Positions 50,380 to 58,842 of a DNA stretch of 64,000 nucleotides are shown here, piece by piece. The position numbers were made by a program, and so were the translations under genes. Position 1 is the first letter of the stretch; every line of letters begins with the position of its first letter. The stretch covers positions 1 through 64,000 of the forward strand of contig NZ_JADQTO010000035.1 in NCBI RefSeq assembly GCF_015704865.1. The letters run 5' to 3'. This stretch comes from Actinoplanes aureus (lineage in GTDB: Bacteria; Actinomycetota; Actinomycetes; Mycobacteriales; Micromonosporaceae). The notes below the pieces were generated by a model. That model was given only the letters and a program-made list of their open reading frames with translations. It did not search any database and was not told where the DNA came from.

Positions 50380-50969
50380 GCCACCTCCCGCAACCCGACC
50401 ACGTCCCCGCACCGCGCGACCGCGAAATCCGAGGTGTCCTTCGCCACCGGCTCGGCCGGGTGCGGGCAGCTCCACGGTCCGCACCCCGGCGTCTCCTGCT
50501 GGTCGCCGGCACGAGGGCGTAGCACCACCTCGTCGAGCGGCACCCGCTGCCGGTGCAGGAAGAACTGCCCGCGCAGCGGATGCCCGTCGGCGTTCGCCCG
50601 CGCCGACCCGTGCCGGATCGCGGCGTCGAACGCGACCGCGTCCGCCCATCCCGCCGGGTCCTCGTCCCGCAACCGAACCCACTCAAGATCGGTGTGGAAC
50701 GGGCAACCGAGGCACGCCGATCTCGGCGTGTCGGCCAGCCCGTGCTCGGCCAAGAATCTTGAGCAGTCGCCGCGCCGCCATCCGAGATCGAGCAGCGGGA
50801 AGACGTTGCGCATGTAGCCGACGTCGGCGTCGCGGGCCCGATGAACTTCATCGACCGAGATGCCGATCGCCATCTGCGCGTACACGCCGGCTGGCACCCG
50901 CCCGGGGTGCGGATAGCCGAGCCGCCGCCGCACCTCAGTCTTAATGGGACGAATTTTGTACTCGCTGGT
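50376..50969 (-). pseudogene. PAPS-reductase-like protein, C-terminal part (split gene)
   Basis: From the codon at 50969 the frame reads TSEYKIRPIKTEVRRRLGYP, AGVYAQMAIGISVDEVHRAR, and the iron-sulfur/zinc-like cysteine segment SACLGCPFHTDLEWVRLRDE. Together with 56626-56940 it forms one 302-residue protein of the phage/ICE PAPS-reductase-like (PP-loop) family. It has no start of its own and is separated from its N-terminal part by a 5656-bp transposon, so it should not be translated as part of the original protein. Confidence 0.85.
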
Positions 50970-50971
50970 GC

Positions 50972-50981
50972 TTATCTGCAC
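50972..50981 (+). repeat. Left terminal inverted repeat of the transposon
   Basis: TTATCTGCAC, matched by GTGCAGATAA at 56612-56621. The similarity extends weakly inward (CTTGGG versus CGGGCC). Confidence 0.75.
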
Positions 50982-51079
50982 TTGGGTTGAGAGGGAAGTG
51001 ATGACACAGAGCGTGTCGTTTGGCTTTGGTAGATGTGTCGTCTGACTTGCTGTCAAGGACGAGCCTTCCTGTGAACGTG

Positions 51080-51114
51080 CAAGCGCCGCGCACCCTCTGG
51101 GTGCGCGGCGCTTG
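51080..51114. terminator. Strong hairpin near the transposon left end
   Basis: CAAGCGCCGCGCACC pairs perfectly with GGTGCGCGGCGCTTG (15 bp, loop CTCTG). It lies about 100 bases inside the transposon and may insulate the cargo genes from transcription of the host operon. The rest of 51115-51453 shows no gene. Confidence 0.6.
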
Positions 51115-51453
51115 GGTTGGTGGGGATATTGCGGTTCGGTCTGGGTGCCGTCTTTGTGTAGTTACCGGTCAGGGTTTAGTCGCGGCTCATCCAGGTCCTT
51201 GGTTTCTGCGTGCGCGGTGGTTGGACGGTTGCGTCTCAGTACCTGGTTGAAGCGCCCATGGGTAAGCTCGCCGAGTTCAAGATCGGTTCGGGCTGTCGGG
51301 CGCGGAAGCGAGACTTGGCTTGCGCCTGCGCCTGGCATTTGCCGGACCGGGTGTGCGACAGACGGTGACGCTCTGGCGTCACGGTGTCGAGGAGAGAAGA
51401 CTCGGCGATGAAGCGACCGCCTTCTCTGTCGTACACGGAAGATCTGGTTTTCC

Positions 51454-52248
51454 ATGAATAGTCCGTTTATCGTGGCCGGTAGTCCGCAGGTGGACTGCGT
51501 CAATGACCCTGGCGGGGCGGTGACGCAGGTCGTGGTGCAGGGCCGTTGGGATGGCCTCCTTCGTGAGGAGGCGTCGTGGGTGTTGCGGGCCTGCGTGGCC
51601 GAGGCTCCTTTCTTGGTGTTGGTCGACCTGACGCAGTTGCAGGACCCGGCCGGTGAGTCGGGGTCGACATGGCGCACCGCGGCCCGATATGCCGCGGAGG
51701 CTGATCCGCCGGTGTCGGTGGTCCTGTGCGCGGTACCGACGGCGGTGCGGCAACGTTTGTCGAGTAGGGGCGGTGATCAAGCGATCGGACTAGCCGACAG
51801 TGTCGAGACGGCACGGGCAGCGGTGCGGGGCCCGGACGGTACGTTCCGGCGGCGGCACATGGCTCTGCTGGCGCAGCCGGCTGCGAGCGCGCTGGCCCGC
51901 ACCATGGTTGGTGACGCCTGTCTGGCTCTGGGCGCGGCGCACCTGACGTATCCGGCTCGGCTGATCGTGTCGGAGCTGGTGGCCAACGCGGTCTCGCACA
52001 CCGGCACCGATCCGGAGATGTGGGTTTCGGTGCGCGGCGATATGTTGCATCTCGCCGTGCAGGACGGCAGCCGGGAGCTTCCACGGCTGCTCGACCTCAG
52101 CCCGGGCCGTTGGCGTCCTTCCGAGCTGCAGCAAGGATGGGGGTTGAGGGCAGTGACTGCTGCAGCTACTGCGTGGGGTGCCTTACCATGCCGGCGCGGC
52201 AAGGTCGTGTGGGCCGCCCTCGCCATCCGGGCGGGGGCGCCGACATGA
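51454..52248 (+). CDS. Anti-sigma-factor-type protein: STAS-like plus HATPase_c kinase domain
   Basis: The predicted protein has 264 residues. The N-terminal half (about 10-130) resembles a STAS-like or MEDS-type domain (VVVQGRWDGLLREEASWVLR, APFLVLVDLTQLQD). The C-terminal half is a GHKL/HATPase_c domain of the RsbW/SpoIIAB kind: the N box in ARLIVSELVANAVSHTG and the G box in QQGWGLRAVTAAATAWG. Such proteins bind ATP and act on sigma factors or their antagonists. The stop overlaps the ATG of the STAS gene (ATGA), giving a coupled kinase/antagonist pair. This is transposon cargo, opposite in strand to the recombinases. Confidence 0.78.
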   Translation: MNSPFIVAGSPQVDCVNDPGGAVTQVVVQGRWDGLLREEASWVLRACVAEAPFLVLVDLTQLQDPAGESGSTWRTAARYAAEADPPVSVVLCAVPTAVRQRLSSRGGDQAIGLADSVETARAAVRGPDGTFRRRHMALLAQPAASALARTMVGDACLALGAAHLTYPARLIVSELVANAVSHTGTDPEMWVSVRGDMLHLAVQDGSRELPRLLDLSPGRWRPSELQQGWGLRAVTAAATAWGALPCRRGKVVWAALAIRAGAPT

Positions 52249-52892
52249 CGTTGTTCTCCGATAACGGAAGCCGTCTCTATGTGACGGTGCACGGCGAGGG
52301 GAACCGAACCACGGTCATTCTGACCGGTGAACTGGACATGAGCAATGAGGCGCCCTTGGCGCAGCTGTTGGACACCGCGATGGGCGGCGACACCAAACAC
52401 CTAGACGTGCAGATGGCCGAACTCTGGTTCGTCGACGTCGCTGGGGTACGGCTGCTACTACGTGCCCATCAGCTGGGCGCGGACCGCGGTGTCGAGGTGA
52501 AAGCGTGCGACCCGCTGCCGCATATCGTCTGGCTGCTACACATCATCGACGACGCAGCCGTGCTGCTCGGTGTCAACGCGCCCGGCGACATGACGCCCTA
52601 CCCTGACGGTCCGCCACCGGCGCCCAGAGTCGATGAGCCGGTGGACGAAGACTCACCTGTCCCGATGGCCGACGCTCGTGAGGAGCGTGATCGGCGCGCC
52701 GATGAACGTGATCGGCGCGCCGATGAACGTGAGGAGCAAGCTGACGACCGGGACCGGCTCGCGCAGGAGCGTGACCGGCTTGTCGACGAGCGGCAGCACC
52801 GCGCCAGTGAACACCAGCGGTGGGAGGACATCCGTGAGGAGTTGGCTGACGTCCGTGAACGTGCCCTCGAACGCCGCGAAAAGGATTTATGA
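52245..52892 (+). CDS. STAS-domain anti-anti-sigma factor with DER-repeat coiled-coil tail
   Basis: The predicted protein has 215 residues. The STAS domain (about 1-105) has the GELDMSNEAPLAQLL segment, where the Ser after D-M is the likely phosphorylation site, and MAELWFVDVAGVRLLLRAHQ. A long charged tail (about 140-215) made of D-E-R heptads (RDRRADERDRRADEREEQAD) should form a coiled coil or single helix. Within it a 21-bp DNA unit is tandemly duplicated (52686-52727). It is coupled to the upstream HATPase gene and is the probable partner of that kinase. Confidence 0.8.
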   Translation: MTLFSDNGSRLYVTVHGEGNRTTVILTGELDMSNEAPLAQLLDTAMGGDTKHLDVQMAELWFVDVAGVRLLLRAHQLGADRGVEVKACDPLPHIVWLLHIIDDAAVLLGVNAPGDMTPYPDGPPPAPRVDEPVDEDSPVPMADAREERDRRADERDRRADEREEQADDRDRLAQERDRLVDERQHRASEHQRWEDIREELADVRERALERREKDL

Positions 52893-52922
52893 CCCCCTCG
52901 GCGGCTGTCGTGATGTCCTGCT

Positions 52923-55370
52923 TCAGGCGGGCGGTCGGGAGCCTGGCATACCGAGGCCTACGGCGCTGGCAAGCCCTTGCAGGCGTGTGGCTTGCTGCTG
53001 TTTGTCGGCGAGGAACCGAAGGGTGAGGTCGATGCCCTCGATCTCGCCGAGCCAGCCTTCGGCCTCTGCTCGTGCGCGCCGGGCGATCAGGTCTTCCTCC
53101 AGCTCGGCGAGCCGGCCCAGCATCTTCGGATTGACGTTGAGCATCGGGCAGCGGATGCAGGCATGTTCGTGCTGGCACGGGGTGCCATACGGGCGGGCGC
53201 AGGAACCCAGCTCGACGCGACGTTTGTCGAAGTGCTCCTGAAACTCGTCCCACTCCGTCGCGGTGGCGTCCCGGTACTCCTCGCTGGGCCGGAAGGTGCG
53301 CCGCTGCTGCAGATACTGCTGGTAGTGACGCACCACGTCGTCGTCGAACACGGCGACGTAGCCACGGGTGGTCTGGATGTTCAGGTGACCCAGTAAAGCG
53401 GCGCCGATGTGGATCGGTAGCCCGCTGTTGACCAGTTCGGTGGCGAAGATCCGGCGGAAGTCGTGCGGGGTGATGTGCAGCCCGCGAAACGCCGGATGGT
53501 ACTCGGCGATGGCCTCACACAGCCGGCGCAGCATCAGACCGACCGTGGCCGGGGTGGTGACGTGGATGCTCGTGCCGCGCCGCCGCTGAAACAAGTACGG
53601 CAACGGAGTGCTCCACAGCTTGTCGTGGGCGTCGAACCGGCTCAGCCGGGCGATCGGCTGGCCGTCGCGGGTGAGCCGCCGCACCACCTGAGCGATCACG
53701 TGGAACAGCTCGGCCGACATCGGGATGACACGTTCGCGGTCCATCTTCGACGGCGCGATCACCAGCAGCGCGATGACCTCGCCGTTGGCCCGCTGGTACT
53801 GGCGGATACTCAGGTGCGACAGCTCGGTGAGCTCTTCGATTCGCACGCCGGAGTGCCGCAGCGTCTCGACGATCGCCCACTCCCAGAAAGTGGCTTCTTC
53901 CAGCGCACTGACGTGGATGACCTTGCCGGTGGCCTCATCGACTACCCGCACCGGCCGTTGCTCGTGCCGGGCGCGTTTGCGGTCGGCGGACGACAGGTAG
54001 CGCCGGTAGGTCTGGCCGGCCACGGTGAAGACACCGTCTTCAGGCGTCGCTGTCGCCTGTTCCAGCAGGGCTTTGGCGTGCTGGTGCCGCTGCTCGATGT
54101 GGGCCACGAGCACCGGTAGCAGCGGCTGCCGCACGCGAGTGCGGTCGGCGGAGCGCTCCTCGATACGGCGGCGGCGCTGGCCGCCGCCACGAAACTCGGT
54201 CTGCGCGACCGGACACGGGGCGACCCACAGCGCCCACCGTTCCGGCTCTTCGGCGGCCCAGGTGTGCAGGTCGAGGTAGAAGCTGCGGACCGCGATGAGG
54301 ATCTCGTCGACATTGCCCCGCGGCTGCCCGTCGTCGCGGGTGCGTAGCTGCTCACGCCACACCTCGTAGGTCTGCGGATCGATGCGCAGGTCGGCCTGAC
54401 GGGGGCTGAGGTGTTCGATCTTCTCCCAGAAGTGGTGCGTCAGCGACCGGGCCAGGTTGTTGATCGTGGCGTAGTCGGTCTCGGCGCGGCGGCGGGTGAT
54501 GTAGTCGATCAGCAGCTGCCGCACGCCCTGATGGACGATCGGGTATCGGTCGACGAGTTCGGCGGTGCTGAGCTGACCGCGCAGCATCGCGGCCCGCATC
54601 GTGGCAGGTGTGCTGGCCGCGAAGTGCCCCATCCGGTGCAGCACGTTCCACACGCCGATACCCGCGAACTGGTTCGCGTCCTTCTTGCCGTCGCGCAGCA
54701 CCGTGCGGACCTGCCGGGTCTGGTGCGTGTAGTGCAGCAGCGCACCTGGGGTGACGTCGGCGAGCGCGACGCCTTGCACGGTGAGCAGGCAGCACACGTC
54801 GAACAAGGCTTTGCGTCGATGGACCCACCGGGCATCGTGCTCGTCGACCTGTCCGGCGTACTTCTCCAGCAGAGCGTCCTTCTGCGCGGTGATGAACTGG
54901 CCCGGATAGTCGCGGAACTTGTTGCGCCGAAACGCCATCAGCGACGGCTGGATGACCCGTAGGCAGAAGAGCATCTTGATTCCGGGACTGATCGTCTGGC
55001 TCGGCTCGATGCTAGAGATCACACTGCTCGCCGCGACTGTGCCGGCGGCTAGCGGGCTCGCGTCCCACCGCTGTTGCCACGTGATGCCGGGGAACGTCTG
55101 CAGGTATTGCAGCGCCGCCGTCACCTGAGTCCGGCGATGCGCGCAGTCGCTCGCCGGCCCGTCCCATGCCGCTGCGGTGACCTCCCTGAGCCGGTCGACC
55201 GACGCCGTGGCCAGATCGCCGAAGGGACGCGGTGCCGTCGCTGCCGTTGCCGGCTGCGCTGGGATACGCCCCTGCACGAACCGGCTCGCGAAACCGAGCT
55301 CCTCCAGCACCGGACCGTGCCGGTGATGCCGGCGGGTCAGACCCGTAGTCGTGGTCGCCGACTTAGCCAC
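52923..55370 (-). CDS. Large tyrosine recombinase (TnpB-like)
   Basis: The predicted protein has 815 residues. A long N-terminal DNA-binding region precedes a C-terminal tyrosine-recombinase domain: Arg in LRHSGVRIEELTEL, H-x-x-R variant in ITPHDFRRIFATEL, and HLNIQTTRGYVAVF with the nucleophile Tyr. A distinctive cysteine/histidine cluster follows the catalytic domain: CARPYGTPCQHEHACIRC. Large recombinases with this zinc-like tail work with a smaller partner in Tn554-like elements. The GTG start overlaps the stop of the smaller recombinase by 8 bases. Confidence 0.87.
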   Translation of the reverse strand: MAKSATTTTGLTRRHHRHGPVLEELGFASRFVQGRIPAQPATAATAPRPFGDLATASVDRLREVTAAAWDGPASDCAHRRTQVTAALQYLQTFPGITWQQRWDASPLAAGTVAASSVISSIEPSQTISPGIKMLFCLRVIQPSLMAFRRNKFRDYPGQFITAQKDALLEKYAGQVDEHDARWVHRRKALFDVCCLLTVQGVALADVTPGALLHYTHQTRQVRTVLRDGKKDANQFAGIGVWNVLHRMGHFAASTPATMRAAMLRGQLSTAELVDRYPIVHQGVRQLLIDYITRRRAETDYATINNLARSLTHHFWEKIEHLSPRQADLRIDPQTYEVWREQLRTRDDGQPRGNVDEILIAVRSFYLDLHTWAAEEPERWALWVAPCPVAQTEFRGGGQRRRRIEERSADRTRVRQPLLPVLVAHIEQRHQHAKALLEQATATPEDGVFTVAGQTYRRYLSSADRKRARHEQRPVRVVDEATGKVIHVSALEEATFWEWAIVETLRHSGVRIEELTELSHLSIRQYQRANGEVIALLVIAPSKMDRERVIPMSAELFHVIAQVVRRLTRDGQPIARLSRFDAHDKLWSTPLPYLFQRRRGTSIHVTTPATVGLMLRRLCEAIAEYHPAFRGLHITPHDFRRIFATELVNSGLPIHIGAALLGHLNIQTTRGYVAVFDDDVVRHYQQYLQQRRTFRPSEEYRDATATEWDEFQEHFDKRRVELGSCARPYGTPCQHEHACIRCPMLNVNPKMLGRLAELEEDLIARRARAEAEGWLGEIEGIDLTLRFLADKQQQATRLQGLASAVGLGMPGSRPPA

Positions 55371-56559
55371 CGAACACCGCCGCGATGTCGGCCGGGTCGT
55401 AGCCCGGCGCGTACGTCATTACCGGCCGCGGCCGGTTGTAATGCTCGGCGAGTTTGTCGACGAGATCCTCCACCCGCGCGGTCAGGTAGCGGCCGGTCAC
55501 CCGGATGTCGGCGTGCCGCAGGATCACCTGCACCTCCGGCAGCGTCAGTCGGCCGCCGTTGACCATCCGGGTCGCCGCGGTGTGCCGCAGATCGTGCAAC
55601 GTCCAGTTGGTGCCCAACTGGGCGTTGACCCGCTGCAAGATCCGCCGCAGCGCCCAATAGGCCAGCGGCCGATCCCCGCCTCGGCGGGTACGCCAGATCC
55701 GGCCACCGGCCGCCGGCGTACCCGCCTCATCGAAGTATCGCGCCAGGTAGAGGAACGCCTGTGGTGAAGCCGGCACCAGCTGCCGCGCTCGGGTGCCTTT
55801 CGAGATCACCCAGATCCGTTGGTCGGCCCAGTCAAGGTCTTCCAGCACCAGTCCCAGAAGCTCAGCGGCTCGCGCTCCGCTGGAGACGAAGAACTCGAGC
55901 AGCGCCCGATCACGGTCGCAGCCCAGCGCCGCGAACAGCTCGTCCCACAACCGGTCCGGGATCGAGCGGGGAAGCGGGGCGGGAACCCGCTGCCGCAGCC
56001 GCGCCCGCCCGAACTTCGCCGGTGCCTCCAACGGGCTGCGGTGTGCCATCGCTCGTCGCCGTTCCGCTGACACCGGGACTGGATTGCGCACCGGACCACG
56101 ACCGTGACAAGCGTGGAACTGGTAGAACCCGCTGACCACCGACAGCGCGTGGTTGATCGTCGACGGCGCGTAGCCTGCCTGCAAAGCCGACTTGCCTGTC
56201 TTCGGATTCACGGATCCGGCGGGCGGCGCCTCCGGATCCGACCGCTGCCGCTGCGGATTCTTGGCAGAGCGAAGCCAGCCCACCAGCACCGCGACCTCGG
56301 CCTCGGTCGCCTGTTGCCAGCCCATCTGCAGAGCCCACAACAGCCGGAACCATCGCAGCAAGCCGAAGGCGTAGCTGCGGCAGGTCAACGGGCTGCAATC
56401 GCTCAGCGCGAGTTCACGAAGGTAGCCGGTCGCCGGCTCGACCTCGGCTCCCTGCGTGTCACGTACGACGAACGGCGGATGCAGTAAGGAGGTGTCGATA
56501 ACCGAACCAACGGGCGGGACTGTGCCGCGCCCTTCCACCAACAAGACACGCAAATCCAC
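55363..56559 (-). CDS. Tyrosine recombinase (TnpA-like)
   Basis: This 398-residue protein has a core-binding domain with LTCRSYAFGLLRWFRLLWAL and YAPSTINHALSVVSGFYQFH. The catalytic domain has Arg in VSSGARAAELLGL, Lys in ISKGTRARQL, H-x-x-R in LHDLRHTAATRM, and LRHADIRVTGRYL with the nucleophile Tyr. It starts (GTG) 66 bases inside the right end of the transposon and reads inward, followed by the overlapping large recombinase gene. The two should cooperate in excision and integration. Confidence 0.9.
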   Translation of the reverse strand: MDLRVLLVEGRGTVPPVGSVIDTSLLHPPFVVRDTQGAEVEPATGYLRELALSDCSPLTCRSYAFGLLRWFRLLWALQMGWQQATEAEVAVLVGWLRSAKNPQRQRSDPEAPPAGSVNPKTGKSALQAGYAPSTINHALSVVSGFYQFHACHGRGPVRNPVPVSAERRRAMAHRSPLEAPAKFGRARLRQRVPAPLPRSIPDRLWDELFAALGCDRDRALLEFFVSSGARAAELLGLVLEDLDWADQRIWVISKGTRARQLVPASPQAFLYLARYFDEAGTPAAGGRIWRTRRGGDRPLAYWALRRILQRVNAQLGTNWTLHDLRHTAATRMVNGGRLTLPEVQVILRHADIRVTGRYLTARVEDLVDKLAEHYNRPRPVMTYAPGYDPADIAAVFGG

Positions 56560-56611
56560 GCAGCGCCCTCCGAGTCATCATCGCTGGCACCAAGGCCAAC
56601 GAGACGGCCCG

Positions 56612-56621
56612 GTGCAGATAA
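56612..56621 (-). repeat. Right terminal inverted repeat of the transposon
   Basis: GTGCAGATAA is the complement of the left-end TTATCTGCAC. Four more bases (CTCA) separate it from the junction with the interrupted gene. Confidence 0.75.
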
Positions 56622-56625
56622 CTCA

Positions 56626-56940
56626 GCATTGACGGCGAGCCATGCCTTTCTCGCCGTTGGGGCCGAGGGTGAACAGCGGCATGGACGCGAATCGGTGGGC
56701 GGGGTCGAGGGCGTCGTCGCGGATGTTGCCGGCCGACACCCGCACGATCGGGATCCCCGCCGACGCGGCGATCTCCTCCAGACGCCGCAGATGCGAGTAG
56801 ACCGCGGCCGGCTCCCAGCCCGTGTCGGAGAAGACCGCGGCGTCGAACGCCGGGATCCGCCTCTGAATCGCGAGCAGCAACAGAGCCGAACTCTGGATGC
56901 CGGCACCCAGAGAGAGGTAAGCGGCGATGGGTCCGGTCAC
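56626..56940 (-). pseudogene. PAPS-reductase-like protein, N-terminal part (split gene)
   Basis: GTG 56940 (overlapping the stop of the methylase gene as GTGA) starts TGPIAAYLSLGAGIQSSALL. This contains the PP-loop motif S-L-G-A-G-x-Q-S-S that binds ATP/PAPS in this family. It continues AFDAAVFSDTGWEPAAVYSH and ends GEKGMARRQC at the transposon junction, followed at once by an in-frame TGA from the transposon. The remaining 197 residues are at 50376-50969. In phages and ICEs such genes sit beside DNA methylases, and sulfur- or adenylation-based DNA modification has been proposed. Confidence 0.85.
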
Positions 56941-57908
56941 GCAACCACCCCGCCCTCGGTCACCTCGGCGCGCTGGAACACCAGGACGTCCTCGTGCGCG
57001 ATCAGGTGCATCGGCGTGCCGGCCCGGCGTGCCTTCCGGACCGCCTGCAGCTGGAAGAAGCTGGGCCGGGCGACCAGTCCGCCGTCGCGGACCGCCGCCA
57101 GTAGGGCCACGCACCGGTCCACTGGGATGAGCCCGGCCCGGACGCCGGCGCCGATGACAGCGGACGGCAGGTCGACGAGCTGGCCGTGTTTGCGCCACGG
57201 TCGGGCGGTCACGACCACGACGCCGCCGGGGCGTAGTAGTGTCGCGCAGCCGGTGAGGATCTGCGCGAACCCGTCGGCCAGGCCGGTCAGGTCGCGGTAG
57301 GCGAGGTTCCCGCGGTCGGTGCCGTCGTTGTAGGTGTTGTCGGACTTCTGGACGCCGCCTTCGCCGGGCTCGACCAGACCGTGCACTGTCGGCCCGTACG
57401 GCGGGCTGGTGACCACCAGCGCCACCTGCCCGGTCAGTGCGGCCGGGACCAGCGACAGGATGCCGGTGGAATCGCCGCGGATCACCGCCGCCCGCCCAGT
57501 CGCGCCCTGGGTGTGAGCGTGTTTGATGTTGGCGTCGGCGACGTCCGACCAGCGGGACTCGTACTCGATGCCGAACGCGTCGCGGCCGGCGTGCACCGCC
57601 TCGACCAGGGTGGTGCCGATCCCGCACATCGGGTCCAGGACGAGGTCCCCGGGCTCCGTGTAGTGCTCGATGGCGTGCGCGGCGATCGCCGGCAGCATCC
57701 GGGCAGGGTGCTTGACCGACTCGGCCACGTAGCGGCCCTTGCGCTGCACCGGCCCGGTCGACTGCGCGGTCACCCACACGCTCAGCCCGTCCGGACCGGC
57801 GCTGCGGTGCCGGGCGTCGTAGGCGCGGTGTCGCCCGCCGGAGCCCGGCCGGGCACCGGAAACGACGGGTTGGGTGCCTGACTCCTGCGAAAAGCGATGC
57901 TTAGCCAC
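56937..57908 (-). CDS. DNA methyltransferase with TSPPY motif (N4-cytosine or N6-adenine)
   Basis: This 323-residue protein has a SAM-binding motif I in LVLDPMCGIGTTLVEAVHAG and the catalytic motif IV TSPPYGPTVHG, which marks amino-methyltransferases (S-P-P-Y is typical for N4-cytosine). PGGVVVVTARPWRKHG follows. No target-recognition domain is obvious, as in phage/ICE orphan methylases. GTG 57908 overlaps the upstream gene by 8 bases, and the downstream GTG overlaps this stop, so three genes are translationally coupled. It may protect the element from host restriction. Confidence 0.85.
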   Translation of the reverse strand: MAKHRFSQESGTQPVVSGARPGSGGRHRAYDARHRSAGPDGLSVWVTAQSTGPVQRKGRYVAESVKHPARMLPAIAAHAIEHYTEPGDLVLDPMCGIGTTLVEAVHAGRDAFGIEYESRWSDVADANIKHAHTQGATGRAAVIRGDSTGILSLVPAALTGQVALVVTSPPYGPTVHGLVEPGEGGVQKSDNTYNDGTDRGNLAYRDLTGLADGFAQILTGCATLLRPGGVVVVTARPWRKHGQLVDLPSAVIGAGVRAGLIPVDRCVALLAAVRDGGLVARPSFFQLQAVRKARRAGTPMHLIAHEDVLVFQRAEVTEGGVVA

Positions 57909-58842
57909 GGCGGCCACCGCCCTGCCGGCCGTTCTTGCCGGGCCGCGGCGCAGTTCGGTCGGTCTGGCTGAACACGAGCAGGTCGGCGTGCACGCGCAGG
58001 TGCGCGGCCTGCCACTGCCCGGTGGCATCCGCTAGGGCGAGCAGTTCCTCGTCGGTGACGTGGTAGATGAATGCGTCGCCGTCGGTGTCGGCGGCGACCG
58101 CGACGATGTGCTGCAGGTAGCCGAGCCGCACGCCGGCGGCGGCGTGCACCACAGGCGTGAAGTCCTCCGGAGCGGGCGAGGTGCCGGGCGGGACGGCGAC
58201 GACGAGGATGAGGCAGCCGCCGGGGCGCAGCAGCTGCGCGCAGGCGGTCAGCAGCCACGCCAGACGGACCCGGTTGGCGGCGTCGCCAGTGTTATCCAGG
58301 GGCCAGCGGGCGACCACCAGACCGGTCACCCCGTGCAGGGAACCGTCGGCTGGAAGATCGGCTCCCGGACCACCAGCCGGGTGCAGGGCGGGGTCGGTGA
58401 GGTCGTCACCGAACCAGGCGCTCAGCTCCGGCAGCTCCTCCTGATCCTCGCCGCCGCCGTCGCGGTCGTCGGTGAGGTCAGCTGTGGTGTCGGCTGAGAG
58501 GGTCGAACTGGCCGGGCTGGCCGGGCCGATGATCAGGCTGGCGGCGTCGGTGAACCAGGCCGGGTGGTGCAGGCGGCCACCAGCCGTGCAGGCCTGGGTG
58601 AGGGCGTGGCCGTCGGTGAGGTCGACGACGACCTCGCCGGGGCGCGAGTAGGCGGCGATCAGCCGGGCCGCGAGACGGGCGCCGATGCTGCGTCCGGCGT
58701 CGGCTTCGGTGCGGGCGGTGCGCCAGACGGTGATCGGCACAGGCGGGTCGCCGGCGATCAGGTCGGTCGGGGCCGCGTCGATCGCGGCCGGGTCGGTGGA
58801 TGCGGACGGGCTGATGTGGTGCTGCGGCGTGTGCTCGGGCAT
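57901..58842 (-). CDS. Degenerate DNA-methylase-like protein
   Basis: This 313-residue protein has the fold pattern of a class I methyltransferase (VVVDLTDGHALTQACTAGGR in the motif I place; LLTACAQLLRPGGCLILVVA in the motif VI-VII place). However, the glycine-rich loop is altered (D-L-T-D-G-H) and the catalytic [DNS]PP[YF] is replaced by VVARWPLDNTG. It is probably catalytically inactive and may be a partner or specificity subunit of the methylase encoded downstream, with which it is coupled. The first gene of the leftward modification operon. Confidence 0.65.
   Translation of the reverse strand: MPEHTPQHHISPSASTDPAAIDAAPTDLIAGDPPVPITVWRTARTEADAGRSIGARLAARLIAAYSRPGEVVVDLTDGHALTQACTAGGRLHHPAWFTDAASLIIGPASPASSTLSADTTADLTDDRDGGGEDQEELPELSAWFGDDLTDPALHPAGGPGADLPADGSLHGVTGLVVARWPLDNTGDAANRVRLAWLLTACAQLLRPGGCLILVVAVPPGTSPAPEDFTPVVHAAAGVRLGYLQHIVAVAADTDGDAFIYHVTDEELLALADATGQWQAAHLRVHADLLVFSQTDRTAPRPGKNGRQGGGRRG

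Larger units (their letters stand above)
50970..56625. mobile_element. Two-recombinase (Tn554-like) transposon, 5.66 kb
   Basis: Removing 50970-56625 joins codons TGC and ACC of the PAPS-reductase-like gene and restores a single frame (RRQC-TSEYKIRP), so the boundaries are fixed to within the shared GC dinucleotide. The ends carry an inverted TTATCTGCAC (50972-50981 and the complement at 56612-56621). The element encodes two overlapping tyrosine recombinases reading from the right end, as in Tn554-like transposons, and two cargo genes on the opposite strand. No target duplication beyond GC is visible, as expected for tyrosine-recombinase transposition. Confidence 0.87.

Noticed and set aside
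52686..52727. Tandem 21-bp repeat considered as a CRISPR-like array
   Set aside because: It encodes the DER heptads of the STAS protein's tail, with only two direct copies and no spacers.
56623..57777. 384-codon minus-strand frame as one protein
   Set aside because: Its first two thirds are a shadow of the TSPPY methylase; only the last 105 codons, from GTG 56940, are real.
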